In this document: positions 10,974 through 23,652 of the stretch, in pieces
Layout: each line of letters begins with the position of its first letter
Numbering within the stretch: the stretch's first letter is position 1
Assembly (NCBI GenBank): GCA_932521035.1
Contig: OW051496.1
Coordinates: forward strand, 6,634,001 to 6,698,000
Direction: 5' to 3'
Source: Oscheius dolichura
Taxonomy: Eukaryota; Nematoda; Chromadorea; Rhabditida; Rhabditidae
DNA length: 64,000 nucleotides
Position numbers and translations under genes: made by a program
Notes under the pieces: model-generated
The model's database searches: none
What the model was told of the DNA's origin: nothing
Seen by the model: only the letters and a program-made list of their open reading frames with translations

Positions 10974-13037
10974 CTAAGCAGTGCTTTGACGTTGGATGTG
11001 AGTGGCGCGTTCTTCGCCCTCTTTGTTGTAGAGGATGGTCTGCACATTGTTGCCCGTGCCGAAGGAGTCCTCGCCGTCGAAGACCAGCTGGTCTGGAGGC
11101 GAGTTCACGCCCTGGTTCTTGGCGAAGATCTAAACATAGCCGTGGTTGCTCTGTCTTCCGTCTCCCCAAACCTTGAGGGTCTTCCCGGCGCGGAGGATGA
11201 AGTCTTTCGGGAGGGTGTAGACGATTTCTTTCTTGCCGTCGATCTTCCTCTTGAGCTTCCATTCGCCGATGTGCTCGTCTTTGGCCCGGTGGGTGTTCTG
11301 GAGGGAGATGAACTTCCCGTCTGGGGAGGCCTCTTGAATGGAGACATTTCCCTTGGCTGACCGTTGGAAGGACTGGCGAGAGGCCGTCTCCCCCTTGACG
11401 ATGCGCATGGTCTCTGAACAGGAGGATGTCTGGCTGGCTAGAGGTTAAACTAACCGGTGTCGGTCTCCTGGGTGATGGCGTGGGTCTTGACGACCTGCTC
11501 GACGAGCTGCTTGAGCCCGGCGCGGTTCTCCTCGCCCTCGAGCATCTTCCGGTAGATGGCAATCTCTGCGTCCAGGGTCTGCTTGGTGTCCAGGAGCATC
11601 TGCAGCTCGACCATGAGGGCCTGGCACTCCTCGCGCATCTTCCTGATCTGGCTGTCGCGGTCGTTGAGGGCGGCCTCGTAGCTTCTCTGGTCGTCCTCCA
11701 GTTGGTAGTTGAGTTCTTGGATCTGCTTCTCCAACAGGGCGTTGCGTCCCTCCAAGTCGGCCAGTTTTCCTCGAAGGTCGCTGAGCTGGGTGCGGAGACG
11801 CTTGACCTCCTCCTTGGCATATCCTTGCTCCATGCTCTGGCGGGCCGATTGGGTCTGGATCTCCTGGACTTTGAGGCGGTACCAGGACTCCATGTCGTTG
11901 CGGTGGACGTTGGTCAGCTGGTCGTATTCGTCGCGGATGTCGCGGATGGCAGAGGAGAGCTCGTTCTTGAAGAATTCGCGGTTCTCAGGGGTCGTGTCGC
12001 GAGAAGCCAGAGTCTGAAAGAGGACTGCTATTGGCAGAGGGAGATGTTTTACCTGGAGCTCCTTGATCTCGTTGTCGTGGACACGTCGGATGAAGTCGAT
12101 CTCCTCCAGGAGGGTCTGGACCTGGTTCTGGTAGTCGATGCGGTTCAGGGTCTCTTGGTCGAGGTCGGTGCGGGCCCTCTGGAGCTCGCTGAGTAGGCGC
12201 TGGTTCTCCTGTTTGATCCTCTTGACTTCGATTTCCAGCTCGGCGATTCTCCTCTTCAGGTAGTTGATATCGGCCTCGAGGTCGGCCAGCTGCTTGAGAA
12301 GTTGGTCGATCTTGGCCCTGTCCTGCTCTCGACCGCGGACGGCCTCCTCATATCTGTAAATGGCCGATCTCCCAGGGCATTCCTCTCCCTTTCGTCAGTC
12401 TTCCCCGCCGCTACAACGAATTCCCCTGAGCAAACACGGTCCTTCCCTGCACATGGCAACAATCAGTCAGTTGGCAAACACCGTGTCCCTCTCCCCTCTA
12501 CCGTACTTTCTGCGAATCTCGGCCACGTCGTCCTGCATCTTCTTGATCTGGTCCTCCAGCTCCTTTCTCGTCTTGTTCGTGTCGTTGACCAGCTTCTGGG
12601 CATCGGCCAGCTCGCCCTCGAACATCGTCCTCACATTGTGGGTGTCCTTTCCCCATTTGCTGCGAAGGAGGTCGAGATCTCCCGCCAGCTTACGGTTCTG
12701 AGCCTCGAGGAAGCGGACCTAAATTGGCTGCGTATGTCACATGATCGACAGTGTTTTGACCTTTTCAATATACGAGGCCAGTCGGTCGTTGAGATCGCTC
12801 ATTTCTTTCTTTTCACGTTCGCGAGAGTCACGGATGGTTGACGCCGCATTCTGTCCGAACGGGGACAGGCCAGAACCGCCACCGCTGCGCATTTCCGTAA
12901 CGATCTTCAGCATCCGATTTTCAGCTGGAAGAATAATTTTTATTACGGGAGGGGAGAGACGGTAACTCACAGACAGTGTTTCCAGCACGGCCCGCCAGAG
13001 GAGCACGGGCAGCCGGCTGTGTACTGGAGAAGGACAT
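10974..13037 (-). CDS. Cytoplasmic intermediate filament protein with lamin tail domain
   Basis: Structural coiled-coil protein of the nematode cytoplasmic IF family, which builds epidermal or gut filaments. The head ([19 protein letters not shown]) leads into the rod: coil 1A signature [12 protein letters not shown] and the expected linkers, then coil 2 ending in the helix termination motif [15 protein letters not shown]. The tail carries a full lamin tail domain ([24 protein letters not shown] to the [14 protein letters not shown] strand). The C-terminus is QSTA with no CaaX box, so it is a cytoplasmic IF rather than a nuclear lamin. Coil 1B looks long, as in protostome IFs and lamins. Four or more short introns interrupt it. 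Start at 13037 is the Met before SFSSTQ; the frame stays open upstream but lacks family similarity. Confidence 0.93.
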
Positions 13038-14945
13038 GGCTGAAAGAGAGACGAGGTTATTGTTGGATAATGGAAGAAAGGGAGCAGGAGGAAAGGGCAA
13101 GTCGGTCGGTGGCTGCACCCGGAATGCCGGACTCTGCGAAGGGCGCGCCTCTCCCGTTTGTGCTACGGCTCAAAAGCGGCAAAGCGGCTTCGAAACTCTC
13201 TCTCATCAACTTTACGCCCACAGGATTACGGTAGAAGAAAACGAGCAGGTAGAGGAGACAAGGGGGAGGACTCTTGAGGAAATCAGATGGAGAGGGTAAG
13301 GAAGGGAGACGAGGAAGAAAGAGGCCCTTCCGGTGTTTATTCTGAGTTATTCTAATCGAGCGATCTTGTAGGGGGTATGGATTGGCAATGTGCGAAGAAG
13401 CGGCGTCTGCCAAAGAGAAGACGAAGAATAGAAATACGCGGAGCAGAGGGATACACAAACACATAAAAAGCGAAGACGAGGAGACAAACACAACCTGAGC
13501 CTGTCATTCCAAACCACGGAATTTGCATTGAGGGGGAGCCCGACCTCGACACGTCGTTTTTGACGCCCTTGGAACCGGTCGCTTATGCCCTTCTCCTCTT
13601 TCCTCATGAGGCAGGGGGCGTCCGTACTCTCAATGAGGAGGCCGCATGAGTTTTGAGGTCGTTGTCCGAACAGATTACTGGATTAAGGGGGAGGAGGCCG
13701 GCAGGGTCCCACCAAAAAGGGGACGAGAGTACAGTAGAACCGGGCACCATTCCATACCCCGGATTGTAATGGAACTGGTAATGGCTTCTACCCGGGGGAG
13801 GCGAGCCTCTTTTTCTCTACAATTCGTAATCTAATGCTCCACTGCCTACGCACAAGCCGGTATTCACAGGGGGCAGCCCCGGGGGTGAGTCACAAAGACA
13901 AATTGTGGTCACATAGACAACAACCCACCTTCTCTTCGGGTGATCTCCATTATTGTCTGGGAGATGTTGCTCTTCGACGGGGAGAAGAGGTGGGCAGACG
14001 TTTGAAGAGTCTGAAAAGGGGAGATTTGGAAGAGGAAGAAGGGAGAGGAGACGGCCACTTTGGAGCTGGAGGAGACACGGGTGCCAGATTGTATAGAAGG
14101 AATAATAAAAGGACGAAGGAATGGTGACTGGAAAAGGGGGAGAAAGACCTTTAAATGGAGGAGAGAAAATGACTAATACTGCCGTATACAAAGGGTTGAG
14201 CCCGCCCCTCGTCGAGTAAAGCCACCACCACACCGGGTGGTTTTGATTTGGCAGCAAAAAACGACCGTTGCCCGTGCCACAGAAACTTTCTGTGCGTCGC
14301 TCGGGCTCACAATTACTGCGTTAGCCGACCGGTCGCAGGGGGAGACCGTGACTGGAGGGCGAGGAAAACACGGGCAGACGGCAATAGACCGGAAATGGCA
14401 TCGGCAGGATCAGGGCGACTGGCAAAAAATGGGTAGGTACTCGCGGAGTCTCTACTGCAATTAGAGACACGGCCGAGATAGAGGCTACTTTCCAAGGAAG
14501 GGAAGAAGCAGGAGGAGGAGGGCGACAAAGGAGGACAGCTAAGGAGGCGAGGACGACACTCCCCTTAGTTTATTGCCTCTTCATTTGCTTGTCTAAACAC
14601 TGAACGTATCCCATTTCTGGCCAGCTTCCCCCTAGTTTTCAGTGTCCGCCGTGTTTCTTATAGAAGCAATTAGCCACAGCTACCGCAGCCAGCCCCTATT
14701 TGTCCCGTCGTCTATTGAAGACGCCGCCTGTCGCCTGTCCCTCTATACAATTCAAACAATCCCCCCGCCGTGGAACACCAATTAAAAATATTTTTATTCA
14801 TCTTTTTTTCTCTTTTGTTGAAAAACAAACAAACAATCTGATACAGATTGCGAAAGGCACTCGGACAGGGGACCAAGAAAGCTTTTGAAGAGTGATAACA
14901 ACCAAGGGATGAAAGGAGGAACTTGTATGCTAGGCAAGGAGGCGG
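13038..14945. other. Intergenic region, 5' flank of intermediate filament gene and 3' flank of PSME4
   Basis: About 1.9 kb, GC-rich with strong purine/pyrimidine strand bias. Open frames on both strands are short and show no splice or family support. I see no gene. It should contain the IF promoter and the PSME4 3' UTR. Confidence 0.5.
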
Positions 14946-17900
14946 CTAGGCATAGTAGACCGGCGCTATGACATTTTCAATTTGGTATACCAGGTCCGGA
15001 CCCAAGGTTTTGCACGTGAGGGCCCAGTTGTCGCGATGGGATCGACGGAACTCGCGGAGGAAGTTCGTCGCGGCTACCTGAAAGCAGACGGGATGATTGG
15101 GGCAGACCCAGCCTCACCTGGATTTGAGCATTCCTATTGGCATTCTGACAGATAATCTTGATGGCCGGCACGACCAGTGGAGGGATTGTGAAGGGGTGGG
15201 CAGCCACGATGGACCCGTAGCCGAGGATGGCTCCGTGCTTCTGCCACTGGCAGTCATTGGTGAGCATCTCCTCCATCCGGTCGAGAAGGGCCTGGTCCAA
15301 TTTTATGTAGGCAAAGTGGACGAGGGTCTCGAGGCAGCGGGCAGCCTCTTGACGGACTTCTATCTGTAATTATCTTGTTATCCCCAAACTATGGGAGGCG
15401 ACTCGCCTGCTCGTCGGCCAATCCGCTATAGACCAAAACAGCCACGGAGTCAGGGCGATTCCCCCGCTCGTAGACGTAGACATTGGAGAAGACGACGACT
15501 TGGAAGAACTTCAACACGGATACTTTGACCCGCCAGAGACAAGTCCTGTCGTAGGCTTCGGCCAGGACGGAGAGGAGACTGTCGGCGAAGTTCTCGTTGA
15601 CGTAGAGGCCGCTCATATAGTCATGGATAAGGACTGAGGCGTTGGTCATGAGGTCGTGATCTTTAAAGGTCGACTGGTCGCTGAAATCAGTTGGAATGAT
15701 TAAATCTTCACCAGTTGCTCACATTGAGTCGTCGTCATTGGAATATTCCAGGAGAGTAGGGACGAGTTTGACGATGCCCGGCGTCAGACAGGTCATGCAC
15801 TCCTCGTAGTACTGTAGGAGGAACTCCAAACAGCAGCGGAGGTAGATCCTTCCCTGAAATGGCATTCCTTCTTTCCAGTCAGTCTCCTCTACCTGTCTGT
15901 CCTCGTCCACATCCAGCAGCTGGGTCAGATTATTTTCGCTCATAAGACTCCTCATCCCCGTCGGGTCTAGTTCCCCTCGAGCCATGTCCAACACCATCGT
16001 CAGAGCGTGTTTCAAGTTGGCTTCCATTTCGTGGGAACTCTCCGGCGGTTCGGACTTGGTACTCGAAGGCGTCTCCACCAAACTCTCAATCTTCTCCATA
16101 AACCGATCCAGCCAGTAGTCCGTGCCCTTGAGACGGAATCTCTCCGGCAGGCCAGCGAAGTCATTGAAGAGATTGGCCTCGTCCACTGTCGAGATGACCC
16201 TTAGAGTACTGAATTTACTTCGTTTTCAAAGAAGAGGTATGGTCCTACTTGGATATCCCTATCCTCTGCATCTCCATGGTGGCCGTGGGCAGCTGCTTCC
16301 ATGCGATGTCGGTTATCCTTTTCCTTATCTCGATGTCCCTCCAATGCTTGGCGGTAATCAATCCGCTTCGTCTGAATTAAATAGTAAGAAAGAACAGAGG
16401 GAATGCGAACGCTGCTTGGTGGTAGGCAGAAGGGGAGGGGCGCTGCATTCCGGCCACGATCTGCTCGATGAGCCACCAGTAGCGGCGGGGATCCTCGCGG
16501 GAGAAGAGCTAGAAGAGTAGGAACGGGGGAGGAGAACGGCTTACCATGGGCATGACAGACATCCACGCGGTCTCGGCCTCACTGTTCAAGTGGTCGATGA
16601 GTTGATCCACCGCAGGGGCCAGCCATTTCCACATGTTGTCCAGGGTCTCGAAGGGGTAATGTCTCGTCCCCTTGACGAGTCCCAGGAAGACGTCGGCAGC
16701 TGCCCTCTGCTCTGTGTGCTGAAACCTCATTGACCGGATGAAAAGAGGCAAACTACCTTTCTAGAGGGCAGGGCATTCTTCAGGAGGTTGAAAATGTTAT
16801 CCAGGATTTTCGGATTATTGGGGAAGTTGCGGAGGACGTATTTGATGACGCGGTAGATGTTCTCGTCCAGGCCGGCCGTTTCCTCCTTGTCGATTACCAG
16901 TGCCTCGAAGGCTGTCTGGATGTTCTCTTCATTTTCAAAGAAGGCCACGATGGCTTCTTCCGCCTCCGAGAGAGGACCTCTTTCTATCGCCGGCTCCGGG
17001 GCGCAAACTGACAGAGATCTGAAAACGAATATTATGGGTCAAGTCAAGAAGCAACGTTCTCGCAGGAGACACTCCTACTTTTGCCTTTTTTTGTGTTTTT
17101 CTTATTGAATTTTATGCTCACTTTGGCCATTTGTGACATCCCGTCATCTTCGAAATGAACACCGTATTCTCCCATTTCTCTTTGGTATTGGGCAGATTTT
17201 GGGAGTCATACGCGGCACAGAGGTTATTTGTACGGATGCCACACAGGAGGGAATGGGCCGTGGGGATCTGAAAGCTATGAAATATCTAGTATCTAAAGAA
17301 GACATACATTTTCAGGACAGGTCCATGTTACCCTCTTGGCCTCGGGTTTGTTCTTCCGCAGCCAGTAGCCCAGTTCATCCGCGCACCTGTCTCTCACATG
17401 GACGTCGTCGGATACCATTTTAGAGAGGATCACCTGAAGAAGAGAGATTGTTATTGAAGAGGGGGATGACAGGCCTTGATGGTGGCGACGTTGGCCTTGG
17501 CCCTCTGGCACTTCCACAACATCGTCCGGGCCAGCTTGTTCCTCAGCCGGTGGATGTCCTTGTCGTGGTAGAGGTCCAGGAGCATGGCCACCAGCTTCTC
17601 CTTGTCCTCCTCCGCCTGCTTCAATCTCTCTATCCGCTTGTTCTTGCCCCACTCGATCTTCTCCTCACTCCTCCACTCCTCCCAGACTCCATCCCGAGGC
17701 ATCTCGTTCCACCACTGTCTGGCGAAGTCCATCAGGGTCGCGTCTTCGGTCTCGTCCCTCTCAATATTGTTCATTTTAGTCAGCTGGCCGTGGATCTCGT
17801 CCAGGACGGTGTTGTAGACGGGCCGGTCAATGACGGGGATCTTGATCAAGGCCGGCCAAAGCAGCAGCTTCTCCTGCACCGTGCAGCTGAGTGTCCACTT

Positions 17901-20900
17901 GTTGTCCTTCACGATGTCCAGTGCCACCTTGATGTTCTCCGGGGTGCTGTCCTTGTCCAGCAGAGTGGCCACCATCATCTCTATGACGTCCTTCCTCGCC
18001 TCGTTGTATATTCCCAGCAGATGATTCAGCTCAACCCGGGCTGTCTCTCGAACCTATAGGATGAATTCTAGGGTGAACAAAAAGAGGACAATTACCTCGG
18101 GATAATCATTCAAGACGAGTCGGACGAGGAGTTTTATCACTTTCCGCTGGAAGGAGTAGTAGTTGAGGGTGTCGTCGTTGCACACAAAGTCCTGAAACGG
18201 GCCGGTCTGTCTGTCCTCCTCGGTCTCACCAGGTGGATCTTGTAGAGGTAGCTGTCGAAGGCATTGATGGTGAGCTTCTTTCCGACCAGCGTGGGGTCAT
18301 TCAAATGGGCGAAGATGTACTCTGTCTGGTTGACCATCGAGTTCCTCTCGCCCTGTAACCGTCTCGTCTTCCCTGTCCCCCCTAGACGCCTACCATATCA
18401 ATACCCTTGTCGTCGATGATATTCCTCAGGAGACTGATGATCATCGTGAGGGCCTGGGTGTCCTCGGCCCCTTTGGATTCTCCAATCGTGTCCACCAAGT
18501 GCTCCAATGTCTCCAGTACGACTTCTCGCACGTTCCTTCCGTCCGTATAGGCAGAATCTGAACTCTCACTATTTTTTGAACAAGCTTCTCTCCTACCCCA
18601 ATATTTGTTAGTTATGTGAGTTTTTCCGAACCTTGCAGATGGTAGGATCTTATCTTGGACATTCAGAATGCCCGTCTTACCCGACTCGGGTATCGGCAGA
18701 CAAGTCACCGCCCCGCAGTAGGCCATGCTCACTTGGCGCAGGTAGCGACGAAGATCGTGGCTAAAATCAGATTCGAGGATGGCGAAAGGGTCTTACGAAG
18801 AGGGAGACGTGGTCCTCATTTTCTCCAGAAGAGGATACATAAATCGGCGAAGAATTTCCGTTACAGTATCCCTTCTGGTCTCGTCCGGCACGTGCCAGGC
18901 TAGGCTAACTTCATGTTCTTGGTAAGTGACGGCCCAGTCCTGAAATTAAAAAAGGAGTCGAGATGTTCTCTCTGTGACAGACCCTTATGGGGACCCAGTC
19001 CTTTAAACTCCGGGCAAACTGATGGCCGAGAATCTGTTGCTGGATAGTGTAGATCCTCGACAACATGTACAGAGAGTACCACATCCCTTGGCAGCCAATC
19101 TGAAGGGGGAGATAGTAGGGAGGAGAGGTGGAGACCCACGTCATGGGCAAAGCGACACTCGCAGTCGACGAGGAGCTCGATGAGGTCGAAGCACATCTGC
19201 TTGTTCCGGACGAAGGCCTCGCTGGTGGTGCAGAAGAGAGACGAGGCCAGGTTGATGAACCACAGAGCGGTCGAGCTGAGGTCTTTCTGTCGGCGAACTT
19301 CCGCTAAACTTGAAGATCTTTTCAACTAGACGATTTATTACTCACGTGTTAGGATGTTCTTCAAGTTCTTCAGAACATATTGAGCGAATCGGGGCCAGCT
19401 GTCGGGGCGGACGAAGACAGCCTGCGCGACGACGCCGGTGGCCAACTCAGTCGCGATGGCCGAGTCAAACTCATTACAGCTGACGAATTCGTAGATTTTG
19501 TCGATCATTTTGGTAGCGATATCCGGCGAGGAATTACAAAGCAGGGCATTTATGCAGCAGTCAATTGCCCGCCGAAGGTTCTTTTCCTCCTCTCCGTGGA
19601 CCGTCGTCTCGTCCTTCAGTCCGCCCAATAATTCCGTCGAATTTTTAGGAGCGCAGACAGAAAGGGACCGAATGATATCCAGGATCTTTTCCAGAATATG
19701 ATCAGTCAAAATAGGCAGGCGACCCGTCAGCTGGCAGAGGATCTTCTCGTCGTCTGTGAGGTCATCTCTGAGTTCCAGGCAGGGGGAACAGTCGATATTG
19801 GGGACCAGGAAGAATATCAGGTTCATATTCTGGAATGGACGTGTCTTAGCGGGATGAGCTGATACCTGTAGAGAGAGGGCAGTCTTCTGGACATCGTTGA
19901 TGTCGATGGCACATGTAAGGGCCTCGAGGAGGTAAATCAGATGAGGTCGAATTGTCCGGAACTCCTTCGACAGGTGCTGCTTTCGGTGTTCCGCCACGAA
20001 GGGGTAGACGTCCGGCACGTTTTCATCCTAGAGACCATTTTATAAGAATAGGGCAAAAAACAGTACCTGTTCAATCCAAATATCCAACGGATCCTTGAAA
20101 ACTCGTGGCTTCTCGTCGGCCGCAATTTGATAGACAACCTCCACGAGACATTCCAAAGTGTTCAGCAGACGGTGGGGCTCGCAGACGGCATCCAGGGCCG
20201 GGTAGGTGTGTTCCAAAAAGCGAGGGATGACCACCTCGGGCTTGAGTGCGGAGAGCCCCATTAGAATTTTGCTAATAGACTGGAAAAGGGAGACTTCTAT
20301 TGAAAAGACCCAGACTTACATATTTGTCGAAAGAGATCTCATTGTAGATGGCCGTCAACGTCGTCTGCAGCATACAGTCCACGAACCGGGAGATGTCCTC
20401 ATCCGAGAGGTAGTATTCTTGGGGGATCTGCCTCTTGTGCTTCTTCATCCTCTCCTCGTAGACACGGTCTCGAACCCTCTCGCAGAGCTTGTTCATAAAG
20501 ATCAGGATGGCCTTCGAGTACTCGTCCACATTCGAAGGATGCATAAAGGCTTCCAGACACAGCATCAGCCGGTCCAGCTGGGGCTGACAAGTGTGAGGAC
20601 CGCCGAGGAGGTCGGCCACCCAGCTGGAGAACGAGAGGATGGAAATTGTACCCGTCCCATCGCCCACGGCCACTTTTCCCTGTCGGACGACGAGTTGCAT
20701 GGAGCGGAGGATGCGGGTGAAGAGGTCCTCGTAGATGTAGGAAATGTCTCGCCAGTGGGGACACCAGCGGGACAGTCTGTAAGGGCTGCTTGGTGGATGA
20801 AGGAGGAGTACTCACGTGGAGAAGAGGTAGGGCAGGACATCTCCCCAGACGGCTCCCATCTCGACAATGTCATACAGTTTCCACAGCTGTTCCCACCACA

Positions 20901-21618
20901 GCCCGGCCCCGTACTTCTCGTGTTCCTCTGCCGTCATCTGGACCGGGAGGAACCTCAGACACAGGTCGAAGAACCTCTTGTCGTCGCTCCTCGGAGACAG
21001 GTACACTTGGAGCTGGAAATGTATGTCTCGGGTGCGATAGAGAGAAGGTGACTCACTTCCTCCCAGATCTCCTTGGCTTGCTCGACAGGATAGAATCTCT
21101 TGAGCTTATAGACAGCGTTTTGGATCTTCTCCCCGTCGACATTTTCGAGTTTCCCGTATTTGGCTTGGAAGTAGAGATTGAAGACGGGCCTCCAGTCCAA
21201 TTGGACGTCTTTGTGAGTCATTCGAGAGATCCTAAAAAGATATTTGGGGGCCAGGGTAGAACTCACCCGACAAGGGTCTCCACAAGCTTAGCGGCCAAGT
21301 AGATGGTCTCCCTGTATTGACCCGGCTTGATCATGACCAGATAGAGGAATTTGACTATTTTGACCCCATCGGCGAGAGTGAATCTCAACCCATAGTTGCT
21401 GATATATCTGGAGAGGTAGCTGAGGAAGTTGTAGATGCCCGGATGGGGCTCGTTGATCAGGACACCGGCGAGCGAGCCCGTTATCAGGTGGTTATAATAC
21501 CGTGTGGTATACTGAAAGAAGGGGATACGGAGAGGGGAGGAGGGACTACCTCGTCTAGCTCGTGGAAGTAGGGGAGGAGAGCCACTCGCGCTTTCGGGCG
21601 GATGTAGCCGCGGCTCAT
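14946..21618 (-). CDS. PSME4: Proteasome activator complex subunit 4 (PA200/Blm10)
   Basis: Large HEAT-repeat protein that caps the 20S proteasome, opens its gate without ATP, and acts in acetylated-histone turnover and proteasome assembly. The gene spans about 6.7 kb with some 25 exons and short introns, giving roughly 1,800 residues, the usual family length. Landmarks match human PA200 in order: LLPYFHELDE near the start, LYDIVEMGAVWGD, HKRQIPQEYYLSDEDISRF, LSAHPAKTRP and VPNIDCSPCLELRDDLTDDE, MVSDDVHVRDRCADELGYW, HWTFE-like DTRHYPFETLDNMWKWL, and the C-terminal FLREFRRSHRDNWA. It ends PVYYA, the family's HbYX-type tail that inserts into the alpha-ring pocket. Start is taken as the Met of MSRGYIRPKAR at 21618; an upstream exon cannot be excluded. 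Confidence 0.92.
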
Positions 21619-21801
21619 CAGGCTGTTCACTGTCACTCGGCCGTCCACCACCTGGCAACATGGCTGAAAAAGTCTCTGTCCAATTATCTAATGCTCCTAG
21701 AGAGGATATCCCCGTCGGCCCCAACCCGTCGACCCAAGGCTTCCCCCAATCTGCCCAGATCAATTACTAGCCGCAACCCGAGCCGGCCGGTCGGAATCGA
21801 G
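21619..21801. promoter_or_regulatory. Candidate bidirectional promoter between PSME4 and cyclophilin-like gene
   Basis: Only 183 bp separate the two head-to-head starts, so both genes probably share control sequence. No specific element is recognised. Confidence 0.4.
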
Positions 21802-22398
21802 ATGGCTTCGACTGTTCTGAGCATTCTGCACGAGTTTCTGTCGCCCCGTGTGCCATACTGCACCCTTCCTCCGCTGGTCTACTTCGAGCTGGGCTTCAGC
21901 CCCAGCAGCGCCACCTGCGTCCGTCTGGTCATCGGACTGACCAAGCCCATAAGCGACCCGCTGGTGGAGAACTTCGTCCTGTTGTGTACCGGCTTGACGG
22001 AGTACAACGGACGCGCCCTCAGCTACAAGCACTCTGCCGTGGAGACACTGGACTCTTTGAACGGGACCATCTACCTGGGCGAGGAGCTGCCCGCTGTGGG
22101 ACAACGCAGTGGCCGAGCAGCCACGGAAAGCGGTCTGCTCGATGTGAAGACGGTCTCCGACAAGCCAGAGGACGTGGCCGCCGGCACCGTCATCATGCTG
22201 CCGTACGTTATGAACAGCTCTAGGGTGTTCACGTCGGTGTTCTACGTGACGGCGCAGAAACAGACGATCTACGAGGGAGAGGTCATCGGTCACGTGGAAG
22301 AAGGCCTCTCTGAGCTGAACAGGCTTCTCCTCGAGTACGGCACCCCCCGCGGCCGACCCAAGACGCCCGTCATCGTGCAGGACTGCGGCCAACTGTGA
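21802..22398 (+). CDS. Divergent cyclophilin-fold protein, probably without isomerase activity
   Basis: Intronless gene of 198 residues. Its frame follows the cyclophilin A fold: VYFELGF for the first strand, RLVIGLTKPISDPLVENFVL plus LCTG for the helix that normally reads VPKTxENFRALCTG, and the C-terminal EGEVIGHVEEGLSELNRLL and TPVIVQDCGQL, matching the usual FGxVxEGMDVVKxIE and VVIADCGQL. Every catalytic position I can place is replaced: the FHRxIPxFMxQGGD loop is now YKHSAVETLDSLNGTIYLG, so the active-site Arg and the QGGD are gone; NGSQFFIT is VFTSVFYVTA; and the PWLDGKHVVFG Trp/His segment is TIYEGEVIGHV. It is probably a binding or structural protein. AATAAA at 22413 ends the transcript. 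Confidence 0.75.
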   Translation: MASTVLSILHEFLSPRVPYCTLPPLVYFELGFSPSSATCVRLVIGLTKPISDPLVENFVLLCTGLTEYNGRALSYKHSAVETLDSLNGTIYLGEELPAVGQRSGRAATESGLLDVKTVSDKPEDVAAGTVIMLPYVMNSSRVFTSVFYVTAQKQTIYEGEVIGHVEEGLSELNRLLLEYGTPRGRPKTPVIVQDCGQL

Positions 22399-22412
22399 TA
22401 GGATGCCCATAA

Positions 22413-22418
22413 AATAAA
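22413..22418 (+). terminator. Poly(A) signal of cyclophilin-like gene
   Basis: AATAAA 14 bp past the stop codon at 22398. Confidence 0.6.
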
Positions 22419-22524
22419 TACTTCTACGATGCATTTCCATTTTGTTTTGAGATTGAGACATGGAGGGGGGAATGGACGGCGCGATAGGACCCGAATCGGG
22501 GTGGGCGGAACCAGACGGACTAAC

Positions 22525-22844
22525 CTTGGCTTTTCGTAGACGTTTGGGTATTTTAGGGGTGTAGATTGGGCCACATAGGCGATTAGGTAAATAGGGGCAG
22601 AAGATGCCCATGTTATAGGACAACTGAACTACGGAGGGGCGGGGCAAAGAGTGTAGCGGTGGCCACCACGTTGTGTTGCGAATTGAGGATTGATATTAGA
22701 CAACTATACCTGTATAGTAGAAGAAGACGCCTGCTCTTGAGAAGTGGAGAAGTCCTCTTGGTGGCGACGTTTCACCTCGTAGGCAGGGAGCAGCTCGCCG
22801 GAAGAGGCTTTCCTCTTTCTGTCCTTTGTGTCATATCCTCCCAT
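22525..22844 (-). CDS. Possible small gene, function unknown (partial model)
   Basis: Weak call. A 45-codon exon (22844-22710) begins MGGYDTKDRKRKASSGEL and is basic, with a nuclear-localisation-like RKRK. The ATG lies four bases after a TTCCAG acceptor on the minus strand, like many starts in this window. A good donor (GTATAG) follows, with a possible second exon at 22628-22525 ending in a GTTAGT donor. The exons downstream would overlap the antisense of the cyclophilin-like gene and could not be resolved, so the 3' end is unknown. Confidence 0.3.
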
Positions 22845-23652
22845 AAAACTGGAACAAATATGTGTCTTTGTAATAGAAATTATGAAAGAGTACTGAATTA
22901 TATCAAAGCGCTAGCCTCGGAAAAGCGATATCGCAAAAAGCTGATTCGCCCCGAGATGTTTATGATGGATAAGAGTAACTTTCGCTTGCACTGCTTACAA
23001 ATATACGCCAATACAATGCCACATAATACTGAATGAACATTTCTCATGTCGTTTACGGTTTCTCAGACCAAGTTTTCACTCAAACTCTGAGGGAGGATTG
23101 ACCTAGTGCGCGGTTTCTTACATCATCTGACGAAGGTTCCGTGAGATGATGAAAAGGGGTATATATCGTTTTTGCGCCGCGCCAACAGCATTGGCACAGA
23201 CTGCCGATTGTATTGGGCTGAAAGGAAAGGGAATGGGAGAGAATAACGTATAGAAGGCGAAGAATAATATGAAAATTGAATTGTACAAGATGTGTACGCT
23301 ATGAAATTGCTTTGATTATATATATCCATGTGCTCCTATGCTATTGTGCGGCTCATCTTCAGTATTTTTCAGACTAAAAACTAGATGAAATCAGAGTTTG
23401 TGGCGATGAACCTTTGAAAACTATCCAGTGAATATTGGCCGAATACGCGACGCGAAGTTACGTCCCGCTGGCAAACGCCTAATTTACCTGGCCGGCCAGG
23501 GGCAATTTCATAGTTTCTCTTTGAATAAGCTGACGTCAAATTCCTTTATTTTTATGAGCTTCGTTCACATTGCATTTAGTTTGTACTAGTATATATTTTT
23601 AACTTCGTCGAAAAATTAGAAATTTGTTTATATCGCTAGTTTCAGGTCCATA
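22845..23652. other. Intergenic region, GC-to-AT boundary
   Basis: About 800 bp where composition falls from GC-rich to AT-rich. A single 125-codon frame crosses 22659-23036 on the plus strand but has no family similarity. Otherwise nothing is supported. The 3' end has a TTTCAG acceptor just before 23653. Confidence 0.45.

Noticed and set aside
11426-12196. 256-codon plus-strand frame
   Set aside because: Exact antisense of the intermediate filament rod; Leu/Val/Glu-rich because of codon complementarity. No family match.
23140-23230. Possible C/D snoRNA (ATGATGA and CTGA boxes about 75 bases apart)
   Set aside because: Terminal stem is poor and no guide region could be tested; chance match likely.
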